Shown here piece after piece: positions 1-14,121 of a stretch of DNA of 64,000 bases. This DNA comes from Siphonodentalium dalli (lineage: Eukaryota; Mollusca; Scaphopoda; Gadilida; Siphonodentaliidae). The stretch covers positions 142,062,351 through 142,126,350 of the forward strand of contig CP136062.1 in assembly GCA_032622095.1 (NCBI GenBank). The letters run 5' to 3'. The number at the start of each line of letters is the position of its first letter. The first letter of the stretch is position 1. The notes beneath the pieces were generated by a model. That model searched no databases. It was not told the origin of the DNA and saw only the letters and a program-made list of their open reading frames with translations. A program made the translations under genes and the position numbers.

Positions 1-1530
1 GGATACGACATATAAACCACACTCACGTTATGGGCTCGGACACACGGTACCTGGATACGACATATAAACCACACTCACGTTATGAGCTCGGCCACTCGAT
101 ACCTGGATACGACATATAAACCACACTCACGTTATGGGCTCGGCCACTCGATACCTGGATACGACATATAAACCACACTCACGTTATGGGCTCGGCCACA
201 CGATACCTGGATACGCCATATAAACCACACTCACGTTATGGGCTCGGCCACACGATACCTGGATACGACATATAAACCACACTCACGTTATGGGCTCGGC
301 CACACGATACCTGGATACGACATATAATCCACACTCACGTTATGGGCTCGGCCACACGATACCTGGATACGACATATAAACCACACTCACGTTATGAGCT
401 CGGCCACACGATACCTGGATACGACATATAAACCACACTCACGTCATGGGCTCGGCCACTCGATACCTGGATACGACATATAAACCACACTCACGTTATG
501 GGCTCGGCCACACGATACCTGGATACGACATATAAACCACACTCACGTTATGGGCTCGGCCACTCGATACCTGGATACGACATATAAACCACACTCACGT
601 TATGGGCTCGGCCACACGATACCTGGATACGACATATAAACCACACTCACGTTATGAGCTCGGCCACACGATACCTGGATACGACATATAAACCACACTC
701 ACGTTATGGGCTCGGCCACACGATACCTGGATACGACATATAAACCACACTCACGTTATGGGCTCGGCCACACGATACCTGGATACGACATTTAAACCAC
801 ATTCACGTTATGGGCTCGGCCACACGATACCTGGATACGACATATAAACCACACTCACGTTATGGGCTCGGCCACTCGATACCTGGATACGACATATAAA
901 CCACACTCACGTTATGAGCTCGGCCACTCGATACCTGGATACGACATATAAACCACACTCATGTTATGGGCTCGGCCACACGATACCTGGATACGACATA
1001 TAAACCACACTCACGTTATGGGCTCGGCCACACAATACCTGGATACGACATATAAACCACACTCACGTTATGGGCTCGGCCACACGATACCTGGATACGA
1101 CATATAAACCACACTCACGTTATGGGCTCGGCCACACGATACCTGGATACGACATATAAATCACACCACGTTATGGGCTCGGCCACACGATACCTGGATA
1201 CGACATATAAACCACACTCACGTTATGGGCTCGGCCACACGATACCTGGATACGACATATAAACCACACTCACATTATGGGCTCGGCCACACGATACCTG
1301 GATACGACATATAAACCACACTCACGTTATGGGCTCGGCCACACGATACCTGGATACGACATATAAATCACACTCACGTTATGGGCTCGGCCACACGATA
1401 CCTGGATACGACATATAAACCACACTCACGTTATGGGCTCGGCCACACGATACCTGGATACGACATATAAACCACACTCACGTTATGGGCTCGGCCACAC
1501 AATACCTGGATACGACATATAAACCACACT

Positions 1531-2300
1531 CACGTTATGGTCTCGGCCACACGATACCTGGATACGACATATAAACCACACTCACGTTATGGGCTCGGCC
1601 ACACGATACCTGGATACGACATATAAACCACACTCACGTTATGGGCTCGGCCACACAATACCTGGATACAACATATAAACCACACTCACGTTATGGGCTC
1701 GGCCACACGATACCTGGATACGACATATAAACCACACTCACGTTCTGGGCTCGGCCACTCGATACCTGGATACGACATATAAACCACACTCACGTTATGG
1801 TCTCGGCCACACGATACCTGGATACGACATATAAACCACACTCACGTTATGGTCTCGGCCACACAATACCTGGATACGACATATAAACCACACTCACGTT
1901 ATGGTCTCGGCCACACGATACCTGGATACGACATATAAACCACACTCACGTTATGGGCTCGGCCACACGATACCTGGATACGACATATAAACCACACTCA
2001 CGTTATGGTCTCGGCCACACAATACCTGGATACGACATATAAACCACACTCACGTTATGGTCTCGGCCACACGATACCTGGATACGACATATAAACCACA
2101 CTCACGTTATGGGCTCGGCCACACGATACCTGGATACGACATATAAACCACACTCACGTTATGGGCTCGGCCACACAATACCTGGATACAACATATAAAC
2201 CACACTCACGTTATGGGCTCGGCCACACGATACCTGGATACGACATATAAACCACACTCACGTTCTGGGCTCGGCCACTCGATACCTGGATACGACATAT
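1531..2300. repeat. Ten-monomer duplication inside the satellite
   Basis: A run of about five monomers beginning at 1,531 recurs at 2,051, exactly 520 bp (ten monomers) later, with the same ordered series of variants: TGGTCTCGG, then CACAATACC followed by the rare GGATACAACAT, then the rare CGTTCTGGGC followed by CACTCG. Shared order of rare variants shows block duplication rather than independent mutation. Confidence 0.85.
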
Positions 2301-5300
2301 AAACCACACTCACGTTATGGGCTCGGCCACACGATACCTGGATACGACATATAAACCACACTCACGTTATGGGCTCGGCCACACGATACCTGGATACGAC
2401 ATATAAACCACACTCACGTTATGGTCTCGGCCACACGATACCTGGATACGACATATAAACCACACTCACGTTATGGGCTCGGCCACACGATACCTGGATA
2501 CGACATATAAACCACACTCACGTTATGGGCTCGGCCACACGATACCTGGATACGACATATAAACCACACTCACGTTATGGGCTCGGCCACACGATACCTG
2601 GATACGACATATAAACCACACTCACGTTATGGGCTCGGCCACTCGATACCTGGATACGACATATAAACCACACTCACATTATGGGCTCGGCCACACGATA
2701 CCTGGATACGACATATAAACCACACTCACGTTATGGTCTCGGCCACACGATACCTGGATACGACATATAAATCACACTCACGTTATGGGCTCGGCCACAC
2801 GATACCTGGATACGACATATAAACCACACTCACGTTATGGGCTCGGCCACACGATACCTGGATACGACATATAAACCACACTCACGTTATGGTCTCGGCC
2901 ACACGATACCTGGATACGACATATAAACCACACTCACGTTATGGGCTCGGCCACACGATACCTGGATACGACATATAAACCACACTCACGTTATGGGCTC
3001 GGCCACACGATACCTGGATACGACATATAAACCACACTCACGTTATGGGCTCGGCCACACGATACCTGGATACGACATATAAACCACACTCACGTTATGG
3101 GCTCGGCCACTCGATACCTGGATACGACATATAAACCACACTCACATTATGGGCTCGGCCACACGATACCTGGATACGACATATAAACCACACTCACGTT
3201 ATGGTCTCGGCCACACGATACCTGGATACGACATATAAATCACACTCACGTTATGGGCTCGGCCACACGATACCTGGATACGACATATAAACCACACTCA
3301 CGTTATGGGCTCGGCCACACGATACCTGGATACGACATATAAACCACACTCACGTTATGGGCTCGGCCACACGATACCTGGATACGACATATAAACCACA
3401 CTCACGTTATGGGCTCGGCCACTCGATACCTGGATACGACATATAAACCACACTCACATTATGGGCTCGGCCACACGATACCTGGATACGACATATAAAC
3501 CACACTCACGTTATGGGCTCGGCCACACGATACCTGGATACGACATATAAACCACACTCACGTTATGGGCTCGGCCACACGATACCTGGATACGACATAT
3601 AAACCACACTCACGTTATGGGCTCGGCCACACGATACCTGGATACGACATATAAACCACACTCACGTTATGGGCTCGGCCACTCGATACCTGGATACGAC
3701 ATATAAACCACACTCACGTTATGGGCTCGGCCACACAATACCTGGATACGACATATAAACCACACTCACGTTATGGGCTCGGCCACTCGATACCTGGATA
3801 CGACATATAAACCACACTCACATTATGGGCTCGGCCACACGATACCTGGATACGACATATAAACCACACTCACGTTATGGGCTCGGCCACACAATACCTG
3901 GATACGACATATAAACCACACTCACGTTATGAGCTCGGCCACTCGATACCTGGATACGACATATAAACCACACTCACGTTATGGGCTCGGCCACTCGATA
4001 CCTGGATACGACATATAAACCACACTCACGTTATGGGTTCGGCCACACAATACCTGGATACGACATATAAACCACACTCACGTTATGGGCTCGGCCACAC
4101 GATACCTGGATACGACATATAAACCACACTCACGTTATGGGCTCGGCCACTCGATACCTGGATACGACATATAAACCACACTCACGTTATGGGCTCGGCC
4201 ACTCGATACCTGGATACGACATATAAACCACACTCACGTTATGGGCTCGGCCACACGATACCTGGATACGACATATAAACCACACTCACGTTATGGGCTC
4301 GGCCACACGATACCTGGATACGACATATAAACCACACTCACGTTATGGGCTCGGCCACACGATACCTGGATACGACATATAAACCACACTCACGTTATGG
4401 GCTCGGCCACACGATACCTGGATACGACATATAAACCACACTCACGTTATGGGCTCGGCCACACGATACCTGGATACGACATATAAACCACACTCACGTT
4501 ATAGACTCGGCCACACGATACCTGGATACGACATATAAACCACACTCACGTTATGGGCTCGGCCACACGATACCTGGATACGACATATAAACCACACTCA
4601 CGTTATGGGCTCGGCCACACGATACCTGGATACGACATATAAACCCACTCACGTTATGGGCTCGGCCACTCGATACCTGGATACGACATATAAACCACAC
4701 TCACGTTATGGGCTCGGCCACACGATACCTGGATACGACATATAAACCACACTCACGTTATGGGCTCGGCCACACGATACCTGGATACGACATATAAACC
4801 ACACTCACGTTATGGCCTCGGCCACACGATACCTGGATACGACATATAAACCACACTCACGTTATGGGCTCGGCCACTCGATACCTGGATACGACATATA
4901 AACCACACTCACGTTATGGGCTCGGCCACACGATACCTGGATACGACATATAAACCCACTCACATTATGGGCTCGGCCACACGATACCTGGATACGACAT
5001 ATAAACCGCACTCACGTTATGGTCTCGGCCACACGATACCTGGATACGACATATAAACCACACTCACGTTATGGGCTCGGCCACACGATACCTGGATACG
5101 ACATATAAACCACACTCACGTTATGGGCTCGGCCACACGATACCTGGATACGACATATAAACCACACTCACGTTATGGGCTCGGCCACTCGATACCTGGA
5201 TACGACATATAAACCACACTCACGTTATGGGCTCGGCCACACGATACCTGGATACGACATATAAACCACACTCACGTTATAGACTCGGCCACTCGATACC

Positions 5301-7610
5301 TGGATACGACATATAAACCACACTCACGTTATAGACTCGGCCAACCGATACCTGGATACGACATATAAACCACACTCACGTTATGGGCTCGGCCACACGA
5401 TACCTGGATACGACATATAAACCACACCACGTTATGGGCTCGGCCACACGATACCTGGATACGACATATAAACCACACTCACGCTATGGGCTCGGCCACT
5501 CGATACCTGGATACGACATATAAACCACACTCACGTTATGAGCTCGGCCACACGATACCTGGATACGACATATAAACCACACTCACGTTATGGGCTCGGC
5601 CACACGATACCTGGATACGACATATAAACCACACTCACGTTATAGACTCGGCCAACCGATACCTGGATACGACATATAAACCACACTCACGTTATGGGCT
5701 CGGCCACACGATACCTGGATACGACATATAAACCACACCACGTTATGGGCTCGGCCACACGATACCTGGATACGACATATAAACCACACTCACGTTATGG
5801 GCTCGGCCACTCGATACCTGGATACGACATATAAACCACACTCACGTTATGGGCTCGGCCACACGATACCTGGATACGACATATAAACCACACTCACGTT
5901 ATAGACTCGGCCAACCGATACCTGGATACGACATATAAACCACACTCACGTTATGAGCTCGGCCACACGATACCTGGATACGACATATAAACCACACTCA
6001 CGTTATGAGCTCGGCCACACGATACCTGGATACAACATATAAACCACACTCACGTTATGAGCTCGGCCACACGATACCTGGATACGACATATAAACCACA
6101 CTCACGTTATGGGCTCGGCCACTCGATACCTGGATACGACATATAAACCACACTCACGTTATGGGCTCGGCCACACGATACCTGGATACGACATATAAAC
6201 CACACTCACGTTATGGGCTCGGCCACACGATACCTGGATACGACATATAAACCACACTCACGTTATGGGCTCGGCCACACGATACCTGGATACGACATAT
6301 AAACCACACTCACGTTATGGGCTCGGCCACACAATACCTGGATACGACATATAAACCACACTCACGTTATGGGCTCGGCCACTCGATACCTGGATACGAC
6401 ATATAAACCACACTCACGTTATGGGCTCGGCCACACGATACCTGGATACGACATATAAACCACACTCACGTTATGGGCTCGGCCACTCGATACCTGGATA
6501 CGACATATAAACCACACTCACGTTATGGGCTCGGCCACACGATACCTGGATACGACATATAAACCACACTCACGTTATGGGCTCGGCCACACGATACCTG
6601 GATACGACATATAAACCACACTCACGTTATGTGCTCGGCCACTCGATACCTGGATACGACATATAAACCACACTCACGTTATGGGCTCGGCCACACGATA
6701 CCTGGATACGACATATAAACCACACTCACGTTATGGGCTCGGCCACACAATACCTGGATACGACATATAAACCACACTCACGTTATGGGCTCGGCCACAC
6801 AATACCTGGATACGACATATAAACCACACTCACGTTATGGGCTCGGCCACACGATACCTGGATACGACATATAAACCACACTCACGTTATGGGCTCGGCC
6901 ACACGATACCTGGATACGACATATAAACCACACTCACGTTATGGGCTCGGCCACTCGATACCTGGATACGACATATAAACCACACTCACGTTATGGGCTC
7001 GGCCACTCGATACCTGGATACGACATATAAATCACACTCACGTTATGGGCTCGGCCACACGATACCTGGATACGACATATAAACCGCACTCACGTTATGG
7101 GCTCGGCCACACGATACCTGGATACGACATATAAACCACACTCACATTATGGGCTCGGCCACACGATACCTGGATACGACATATAAACCACACTCACGTT
7201 CTGGGCTCGGCCACACGATACCTGGATACGACATATAAACCACACTCACGTTATGGGCTCGGCCACACGATACCTGGATACGACATATAAACCACACTCA
7301 CATTATGGGCTCGGCCACACGATACCTGGATACGACATATAAACCACACTCACGTTATGGGCTCGGCCACTCGATACCTGGATACGACATATAAACCACA
7401 CTCACGTTATGGGCTCGGCCACACGATACCTGGATACGACATATAAACCACACTCACATTATGGGCTCGGCCACAGGATACCTGGATACGACATATAAAC
7501 CACACTCACGTTATGGGCTCGGCCACTCGATACCTGGATACGACATATAAACCACACTCACGTTATGGGCTCGGCCACTCGATACCTGGATACGACATAT
7601 AAACCACACT

Positions 7611-8530
7611 CACATTATGGGCTCGACCACACGATACCTGGATACGACATATAAACCACACTCACGTTATGGGCTCGGCCACACGATATTTGGATACGAC
7701 ATATAAACCACACTCACGTTATGGGCTCGGCCACTCGATACCTGGATACGACATATAAATCACACTCACGCTATGGGCTCGGTCACACGATATTTGGATA
7801 CGACATATAAACCACACTCACGTTATAAGCTCGGCCACACGATACCTGGATACGACATATAAACCACACTCACATTATGGGCTCGGCCACACGATACCTG
7901 GATACGACATATAAACCACACTCACGTTATGGGCTCGGCCACACGATACCTGGATACGACATATAAACCACACTCACGTTATAAGCTCGGCCACACGATA
8001 CCTGGATACGACATATAAACCACACTCACGTTATGGGCTCGGCCACACGATATTTGGATACGACATATAAACCACACTCACATTATGGGCTCGACCACAC
8101 GATACCTGGATACGACATATAAACCACACTCACGTTATGGGCTCGGCCACACGATATTTGGATACGACATATAAACCACACTCACGTTATGGGCTCGGCC
8201 ACTCGATACCTGGATACGACATATAAACCACACTCACGCTATGGGCTCGGCCACTCGATACCTGGATACGACATATAAACCACACTCACATTATGGGCTC
8301 GACCACACGATACCTGGATACGACATATAAACCACACTCACGTTATGGGCTCGGCCACACGATATTTGGATACGACATATAAACCACACTCACGTTATAA
8401 GCTCGGCCACACGATACCTGGATACGACATATAAACCACACTCACATTATGGGCTCGGCCACACGATACCTGGATACGACATATAAACCACACTCACGTT
8501 ATGGGCTCGGCCACACAATACCTGGATACG
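7611..8530. repeat. Overlapping multi-monomer duplications in the satellite
   Basis: The pair 'GGCTCGACCAC monomer, then GATATTTGG monomer' occurs at 7,621/7,685, 8,089/8,153 and 8,297/8,361, that is with offsets of 468 and 208 bp (nine and four monomers). A second pair, GATATTTGG followed by TTATAAGCTC and then CACATTATGG, occurs at 7,789 and again at 8,361, an offset of 572 bp (eleven monomers). The blocks overlap, so they record successive duplications. Confidence 0.8.
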
Positions 8531-10455
8531 ACATATAAACCACACTCACGCTATGGGCTCGGCCACACGATACCTGGATACGACATATAAACCACACTCA
8601 CGTTATGGGCTCGGTCACACGATACCTGGATACGACATATAAACCACACTCACGTTATGGGCTCGGCCACACGATACCTGGATACGACATATAAACCACA
8701 CTCACGTTATGGGCTCGGCCACACGATACCTGGATACGACATATAAACCACACTCACGTTATGGGCTCGGCCACACGATACCTGGATACGACATATAAAC
8801 CACACTCACATTATGGGCTCGGCCACAGGATACCTGGATACGACATATAAACCACACTCACGTTATGGGCTCGGCCACACGATACCTGGATACGACATAT
8901 AAACCACACTCACGCTATGGGCTCGGCCACACGATACCTGGATACGACATATAAACCACACTCACGCTATGGGCTCGGCCACACGATACCTGGATACGAC
9001 ATATAAACCACACTCACGTTATGGGCTCGGCCACACGATACCTGGATACGACATATAAACCACACTCACGTTATGGGCTCGGCCACACGATACCTGGATA
9101 CGACATATAAACCACACTCACGTTATGGGTTCGGCCACTCGATACCTGGATACGACATATAAACCACACTCACGTTATGGGGTCGGCCACTCGATACCTG
9201 GATACGACATATAAACCGCACTCACGTTATGGGCTCGGCCACACGATACCTGGATACGACATATAAACCACACTCACGTTATGGGTTCGGCCACTCGATA
9301 CCTGGATACGACATATAAACCACACTCACATTATGGGCTCGGCCACACGATACCTGGATACGACATATAAACCACACTCACGTTATGGGCTCGGCCACAC
9401 GATATTTGGATACGACATATAAACCACACTCACGTTATGGGCTCGGCCACACGATACCTGGATACGACATATAAACCACACTCACGTTATGGGCTCGGCC
9501 ACACGATACCTGGATACGACATATAAACCACACTCACGTTATGGGCTCGACCACAGGATACCTGGATACGACATATAAACCACACTCACGTTATGGGCTC
9601 GGCCACACGATACCTGGATACGACATATAAACCACACTCACGTTATGGGCTCGGCCACTCGATACCTGGATACGACATATAAACCACACTCACGTTATGG
9701 GCTCGGCCACTCGATACCTGGATACGACATATAAACCACACTCACGTTATGGGCTCGGCCACAGGATACCTGGATACGACATATAAACCACACTCACGTT
9801 ATGGGCTCGGCCACACGATACCTGGATACGACATATAAACCACACTCACGTTATGGGCTCGGCCACAGGATACCTGGATACGACATATAAACCACACTCA
9901 CGTTATGGGCTCGGCCACACGATACCTGGATACGACATATAAACCACACTCACGTTATGGGCTCGGCCACACGATACCTGGATACGACATATAAACCACA
10001 CTCACGGCATGGGCTCGGCCACACGATACCTGTATACGACATATAAGCTTCTAGCCTGTTGTAGAATCCCCCCATATCATATATGTTTATTATATTGTAA
10101 TTATGTTGTTATGCGAAGTATATGGATTAAATACTGTTTACGTCAAACATTTATTGGTCCTCGACCGTCAGCAGGGCATCGTGCATGCTCTGCGGTTGTG
10201 TCCGTATGGGAATGCTTTGATACTAGCACTCAGACATAGTCAAAACAATGTAGTCAGCCAGAGTGTCACTAGCAACTTAAGTGGAATGTATTGATATTGC
10301 TTCTGTTCTAGAACCTATATCACAGGCCATGGGCACATCCGCTCAGATTGAGACAGTGCTCAAGTTGAACCAGTTGCTCCAAAACAATTATACTGAATTA
10401 ACGAATATGCTGCACACAAACAGCAACCAAAAATCTCATAAACAGAGGTTGACAT

Positions 10456-10917
10456 TTGAGTTTGACACTAATGCTTGAAGAGAAACGGTTAACATCGAGC
10501 ATTATTTGTCGATTGAAGCCTCCAGTTGGGTACAATACGACCTTCTGTCTCACCCACGGACATCGAACTTCAATTGATATTCGTGACTCCAAACGGAAAC
10601 ATTTTCTATTGAGTGCTTTTATTTGTAGATCACTCAATGTCAGAATTCTCGGTATAACGACAGGTGGACCTCTCATTTGTGAAACGACACCCATTGAATT
10701 AACAAACGACAATGACAATGACACAAAACCATATGAATGTAAGACGAATTGGCAGCTTCATGGAAGTATTGACTCCAGTCTCTACTTATTAAAATGGGGC
10801 ACCGCTGCCTCAATGTCTTGTTGTGACATGTGGTTACATGCGAAACTAAGCTACTCTTCACATGAGTTTAAATTAGTGTTGTATCATCATAACGTTTTTA
10901 GACGATTGGCATTTTAA
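10456..10917 (+). CDS. Unrecognised 153-codon open frame, doubtful gene
   Basis: An ATG-to-stop frame of 153 codons lies just right of the satellite. A shorter frame (10,281-10,478) overlaps its start in another phase. The predicted protein has several Cys residues, an acidic Asn-Asp run near residues 84-89, and no signal peptide, membrane segment or domain I recognise. At 153 codons it is near the upper end of what chance frames reach in 64 kb of this composition. No TATA box or splice pattern makes it convincing. It may be chance, or a fragment of a lost element. Confidence that it is a real gene is low. Confidence 0.15.
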   Translation: MSLTLMLEEKRLTSSIICRLKPPVGYNTTFCLTHGHRTSIDIRDSKRKHFLLSAFICRSLNVRILGITTGGPLICETTPIELTNDNDNDTKPYECKTNWQLHGSIDSSLYLLKWGTAASMSCCDMWLHAKLSYSSHEFKLVLYHHNVFRRLAF

Positions 10918-11496
10918 CTGCATGTGTCTCAAATGGTAGCTGGAGTTTAATCTGACATAGTGACCGTCATTGTGATATCCAGATGGAGCATAGGTTGCAT
11001 TATCGTCACCGCATTTATCTCAGACTGCGGTCGAGTGGTTGGGATAGTTAGATAGAGCCGATGGCATACTCCCATACACAGTGAGGTTCTGTATAATCAC
11101 ACCAGTCTCATCCTGCTCAGCTGCTATAGGTATCATATTGTGGCCCGATGTGGTTTACTGGGATAGCAGCTGCTGTCGATATTGTGGTACATACCAAACC
11201 ACTCGACCAAATCGGAGTAGCGGTCGTGCACTATTAGTTACTCGTGTCAATACTTTAATACCATTTATTATATGATCATAAGTTTCTTTCCCCAATTCCT
11301 ATGTTAAAACGTAACAAAAAAATCGAGATATCTAACTATGTTCACCTCATTAATGAAACAACAGGTTAATATCAGTTCTGAGTGACGTCAGAAACTTCAG
11401 GGGTTAACATAACTTATTATCAGACCTGAAAATTTATCAGGTTTTCCAGCGACGTTCAACGTCACAACGTCTTGTCCAATCAAAGCGCATTTCATA
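10918..11496. other. Spacer without recognised gene
   Basis: No supported gene. A broken minus-strand reading frame overlapping this stretch is described among the findings. A short inverted pair (CGAGTGGTT near 11,031 and its complement near 11,200) is present but too short to interpret. Confidence 0.5.
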
Positions 11497-11503
11497 TAAT
11501 AAA

Positions 11504-11648
11504 ACAGTTATCGCATTGTTTCTTGGTTGACACGAGGAATTGTCAGCCCTCGGAAGCCAATATTCACCTCGGCCTTCGGCCTTGGTGAATATTGACTTCA
11601 TCGGGTTGACAATTCCTCGTGTCAACCTCGAAACAATGCGATAACTGT
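11504..11648. repeat. Near-perfect 145-bp palindrome (foldback element)
   Basis: Two arms of about 70 bp are reverse complements with few mismatches, meeting at a GGCCTTCGGCC core centred on 11,576. The outer ends read ACAGTTATCGCATTGTTTC on one side and its complement GAAACAATGCGATAACTGT on the other; weaker complementarity extends into the flanking TATAATA and TATTA bases. It has no coding capacity. It resembles a miniature inverted-repeat or foldback element with almost no loop; its family is unknown. Confidence 0.85.
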
Positions 11649-11656
11649 ATAATATT

Positions 11657-13030
11657 AGCTGTATTGAGAAAAGAACTAATCTCTTGTCTCTACTGTGAAT
11701 GAAGGTTATTCAGACATTGTCCACAACAATTGACGATTGAAAGTTACCACTTACCACCTATATCTAGACATTAAATAAATATAACTGACGTTGAATGTAT
11801 CATACATGTATGACCAAATATAAAAGTCCACAATCGGAGGTATCATGCTACTGCAGTCGGTCGGATTAAGTGAAATAACATTTCTCATTTCGCATCACCT
11901 TCTGTGAGGTTTTGGTATACAACGTAGTGTCAATGTAGCTACATTGCGTATATCAGACTGTTGGTAGAGCGAAGTCAGACAGTCTTTGTTTTGATGTCAT
12001 CCACGGCGAGGATTTTCTTATTGCGAAACGTAAAATGAACAAATTCCAACTTCGCACATTAGGCATAAAAAACTGTAATTATCTGTTCCCTAGGCGGGAA
12101 AATAACTAGGAATCAGGCAGCTATGTTCTGTTTCCAAACGAAGCCCGTGTAACATTTCAATGAGAAACGAAACGTGCATTACATATGGCGGCTACTAGTG
12201 CGTACCAATTTACACTCGGTGTTATGCGGAGTGTATCAACATTATATAGTTGTAGTGTCACTGGACTGGACGCAATCACACGCGAGGAAAAGTATAGTCT
12301 GATAGTGCTTGACGTGCGGAATTAGAAGTGTTCAGTCTAAAATATAATCTGCAATTATCTTGAACTGCTGCTTTAGCGGATATAATCGCAGCCGATGTCC
12401 TTTTTCCAATTCCCTTCAGGTGATCAGATGTTGTCCTGATGCATTCGATCGGAAAAGGTCTAACCAGAACACGACAGCTACATGCACCGTCCAGACATGG
12501 GGCATTAATAACTGGTCGAACTCAATTTGACTGGCATTAGGCTGTAAGTCGGGATTATTGGAATTCGTGATAAATGGTGATCTGGATACGATATATTTGG
12601 TATTCGGGTTGAATGGTCCAGTTATTCTCTAACTAATGAGACACTCTAAATCCATCAGTGTGTAACGTCGTGGCTTCCTTCCATTTCCGCTGAGTGACCA
12701 GTGCTAAAGACGTTGCTTAACGTCAATAACAATAGACTCGCTTGACGCATGCGTGCGAAAAGACGCAAATAGTAGCACGCAGCGGAGTATTTGCTCCATA
12801 AATTGTCCAGAAGATTATTAGTGTAAACAATATTTAAACCTCAAGAACTAGTCCATATGATACATAATATAAAGACATTAACAATTCGACATTGGAGAAA
12901 ATGATTTGGCAGTAAGCCAAAGGCTTATATGTGGCCATTTCCCCTTGGTATGTACATTGCATTATGGTTTGATTGCGTCTCAATGATGAATTCCACAAGC
13001 ACCCGCAACTCATCCCGTGGCCAATTTCTG
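11657..13030. other. Spacer without recognised gene
   Basis: AT-rich sequence with no long open frame on either strand and no repeat I could match elsewhere in the window. Confidence 0.5.
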
Positions 13031-13038
13031 CATGTCCA

Positions 13039-13066
13039 CCCCCCCCCCCCCCCCCACACACACACA
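13039..13066. repeat. Poly-C plus AC microsatellite
   Basis: A run of 17 C is followed directly by an AC dinucleotide run. Similar C runs next to AC-rich sequence occur near 24,530 and 46,506. Confidence 0.95.
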
Positions 13067-13137
13067 ATCACATCTCTGGCATATACGAGTGTACGCGAGC
13101 ACAATTGTGTTTAGGCTTTTGGTTCACGCCTTACAGT

Positions 13138-14121
13138 TCATAACCATATTATGTCGATGCACTTTTGTACGGCGATGACTATGTAGGCATTTTTGGTATA
13201 AGATATATCTATAGGCCCATACAGTAATATTTTGAGTTGCAAGTTCGCATTTAGATTAGCTAAACAACGGACTCTTTCACGTTCGAATATTGGACAGTGG
13301 AGTAAGAAGTGCTCGGCAGTTTCTAATTCTCCACAGTCGCAAAATGGACTATTATTCAAATGATTACAAAACAGGTCATATTGCAGGTTACTGCAGTTCG
13401 TCTGCAGGCGACAGTGGTAGATTTGTAGATTTGACTTGGTCTTCAGTACGCTGTATAATAATACGACGGTATGATAATGTGATCGGTTAATAGAAAATTC
13501 TTAAAGTCAGAGACTGATTCACATTCATTAGCCTCTGGCGGAAGGTTGTTCCATGATTTGACGGTAGCTGGAAGAAATGAATTTTCGTATCTTGTCGCGT
13601 AAACTCTGGAAGTCCTGAGACCCTTTTGTCTGAAATTATAATTGGTTAGACTTCCAAATTCAATAGGAACGAGAATATATAAGTAAGGGGGCGTGGTTCC
13701 CTTAATCATTTTTTTTAAATTGCACAAGTTTAGTGTTTTCTCGCCTGCTAGATCGTGTGTCCCAACCTGTTTCCCGTAATAAGGATTCTTTACTGCAGCT
13801 TCTAGTTGCTCCCGTGACTAATCTAGCAGCCTCGTATTGAATATCTTCCAGAGAGGTTGAATCTTAAACTGAGCAATTAGCCCATACCGAGGAGGCATAT
13901 TCCAACACTGGACGGATATATGACAAGTATATACGCTCAATGGTTCTCCTGTCCTGAATGAATTTATACTTTCTCAGTATATACATTCGACATGCGGCTC
14001 GATTTTCAATATTAGTGATGTGATAATTCCACGTACCGTCTCTGTTAAAAGTAAGGCCTAAATGTTTGTGGGTTTCGACTTCTACGATATCCTTGTTCGA
14101 CATTCTGAAGGTTATTAACAC
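13138..14121 (-). pseudogene. LINE reverse transcriptase, C-terminal half, decayed (CR1/Jockey-like)
   Basis: Reading the minus strand from 14,121 down, the translated pieces line up with the C-terminal third of a non-LTR retrotransposon polymerase. They contain KHLGLTF, IRPVLEYASSVW, IQYEAARLVTGATRS, RETGW, YENSFLPATVKSWNNLP and, last, the zinc-finger-like end CDCGELETAEHFLLHCP with a stop at about 13,138. The pieces are in three blocks: 14,121-13,864, then a TAA codon and continued homology to about 13,745, a frameshift into 13,727-13,443, and another shift near 13,420 into the final block. The polymerase catalytic YxDD region and the endonuclease are absent, as expected for a 5'-truncated copy. 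It cannot encode a working enzyme. Clade assignment rests on motif style and is tentative. Confidence 0.85.

Larger units (their letters stand above)
1..10046. repeat. 52-bp satellite DNA array, about 193 monomers
   Basis: Head-to-tail monomers of 52 bp fill the first 10 kb in one orientation. Each starts GGATACGACATATAAACCAC and ends CTCGGCCACACGATACCT. Monomers are nearly identical; most differences are recurrent single-base variants (CACTCG or CACAAT for CACACG, GAGCTCG or GTCTCGG for GGCTCGG, CACATT for CACGTT). A few monomers are 51 bp long (near 1,163, 4,641, 4,952, 5,424 and 5,733). Because 52 is not a multiple of three, all frames are read through within three monomers and stops close them; no coding capacity exists. 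Each monomer has four CpG sites and a TATAAA string. The array runs in phase from base 1, so its left end lies outside the window; the right end decays at about 10,033-10,046. No CENP-B-box-like motif was recognised. Confidence 0.98.

Noticed and set aside
1-10046. CRISPR-like array
   Set aside because: Repeats are directly adjacent with no variable spacers, and the setting is animal DNA; it is a satellite.
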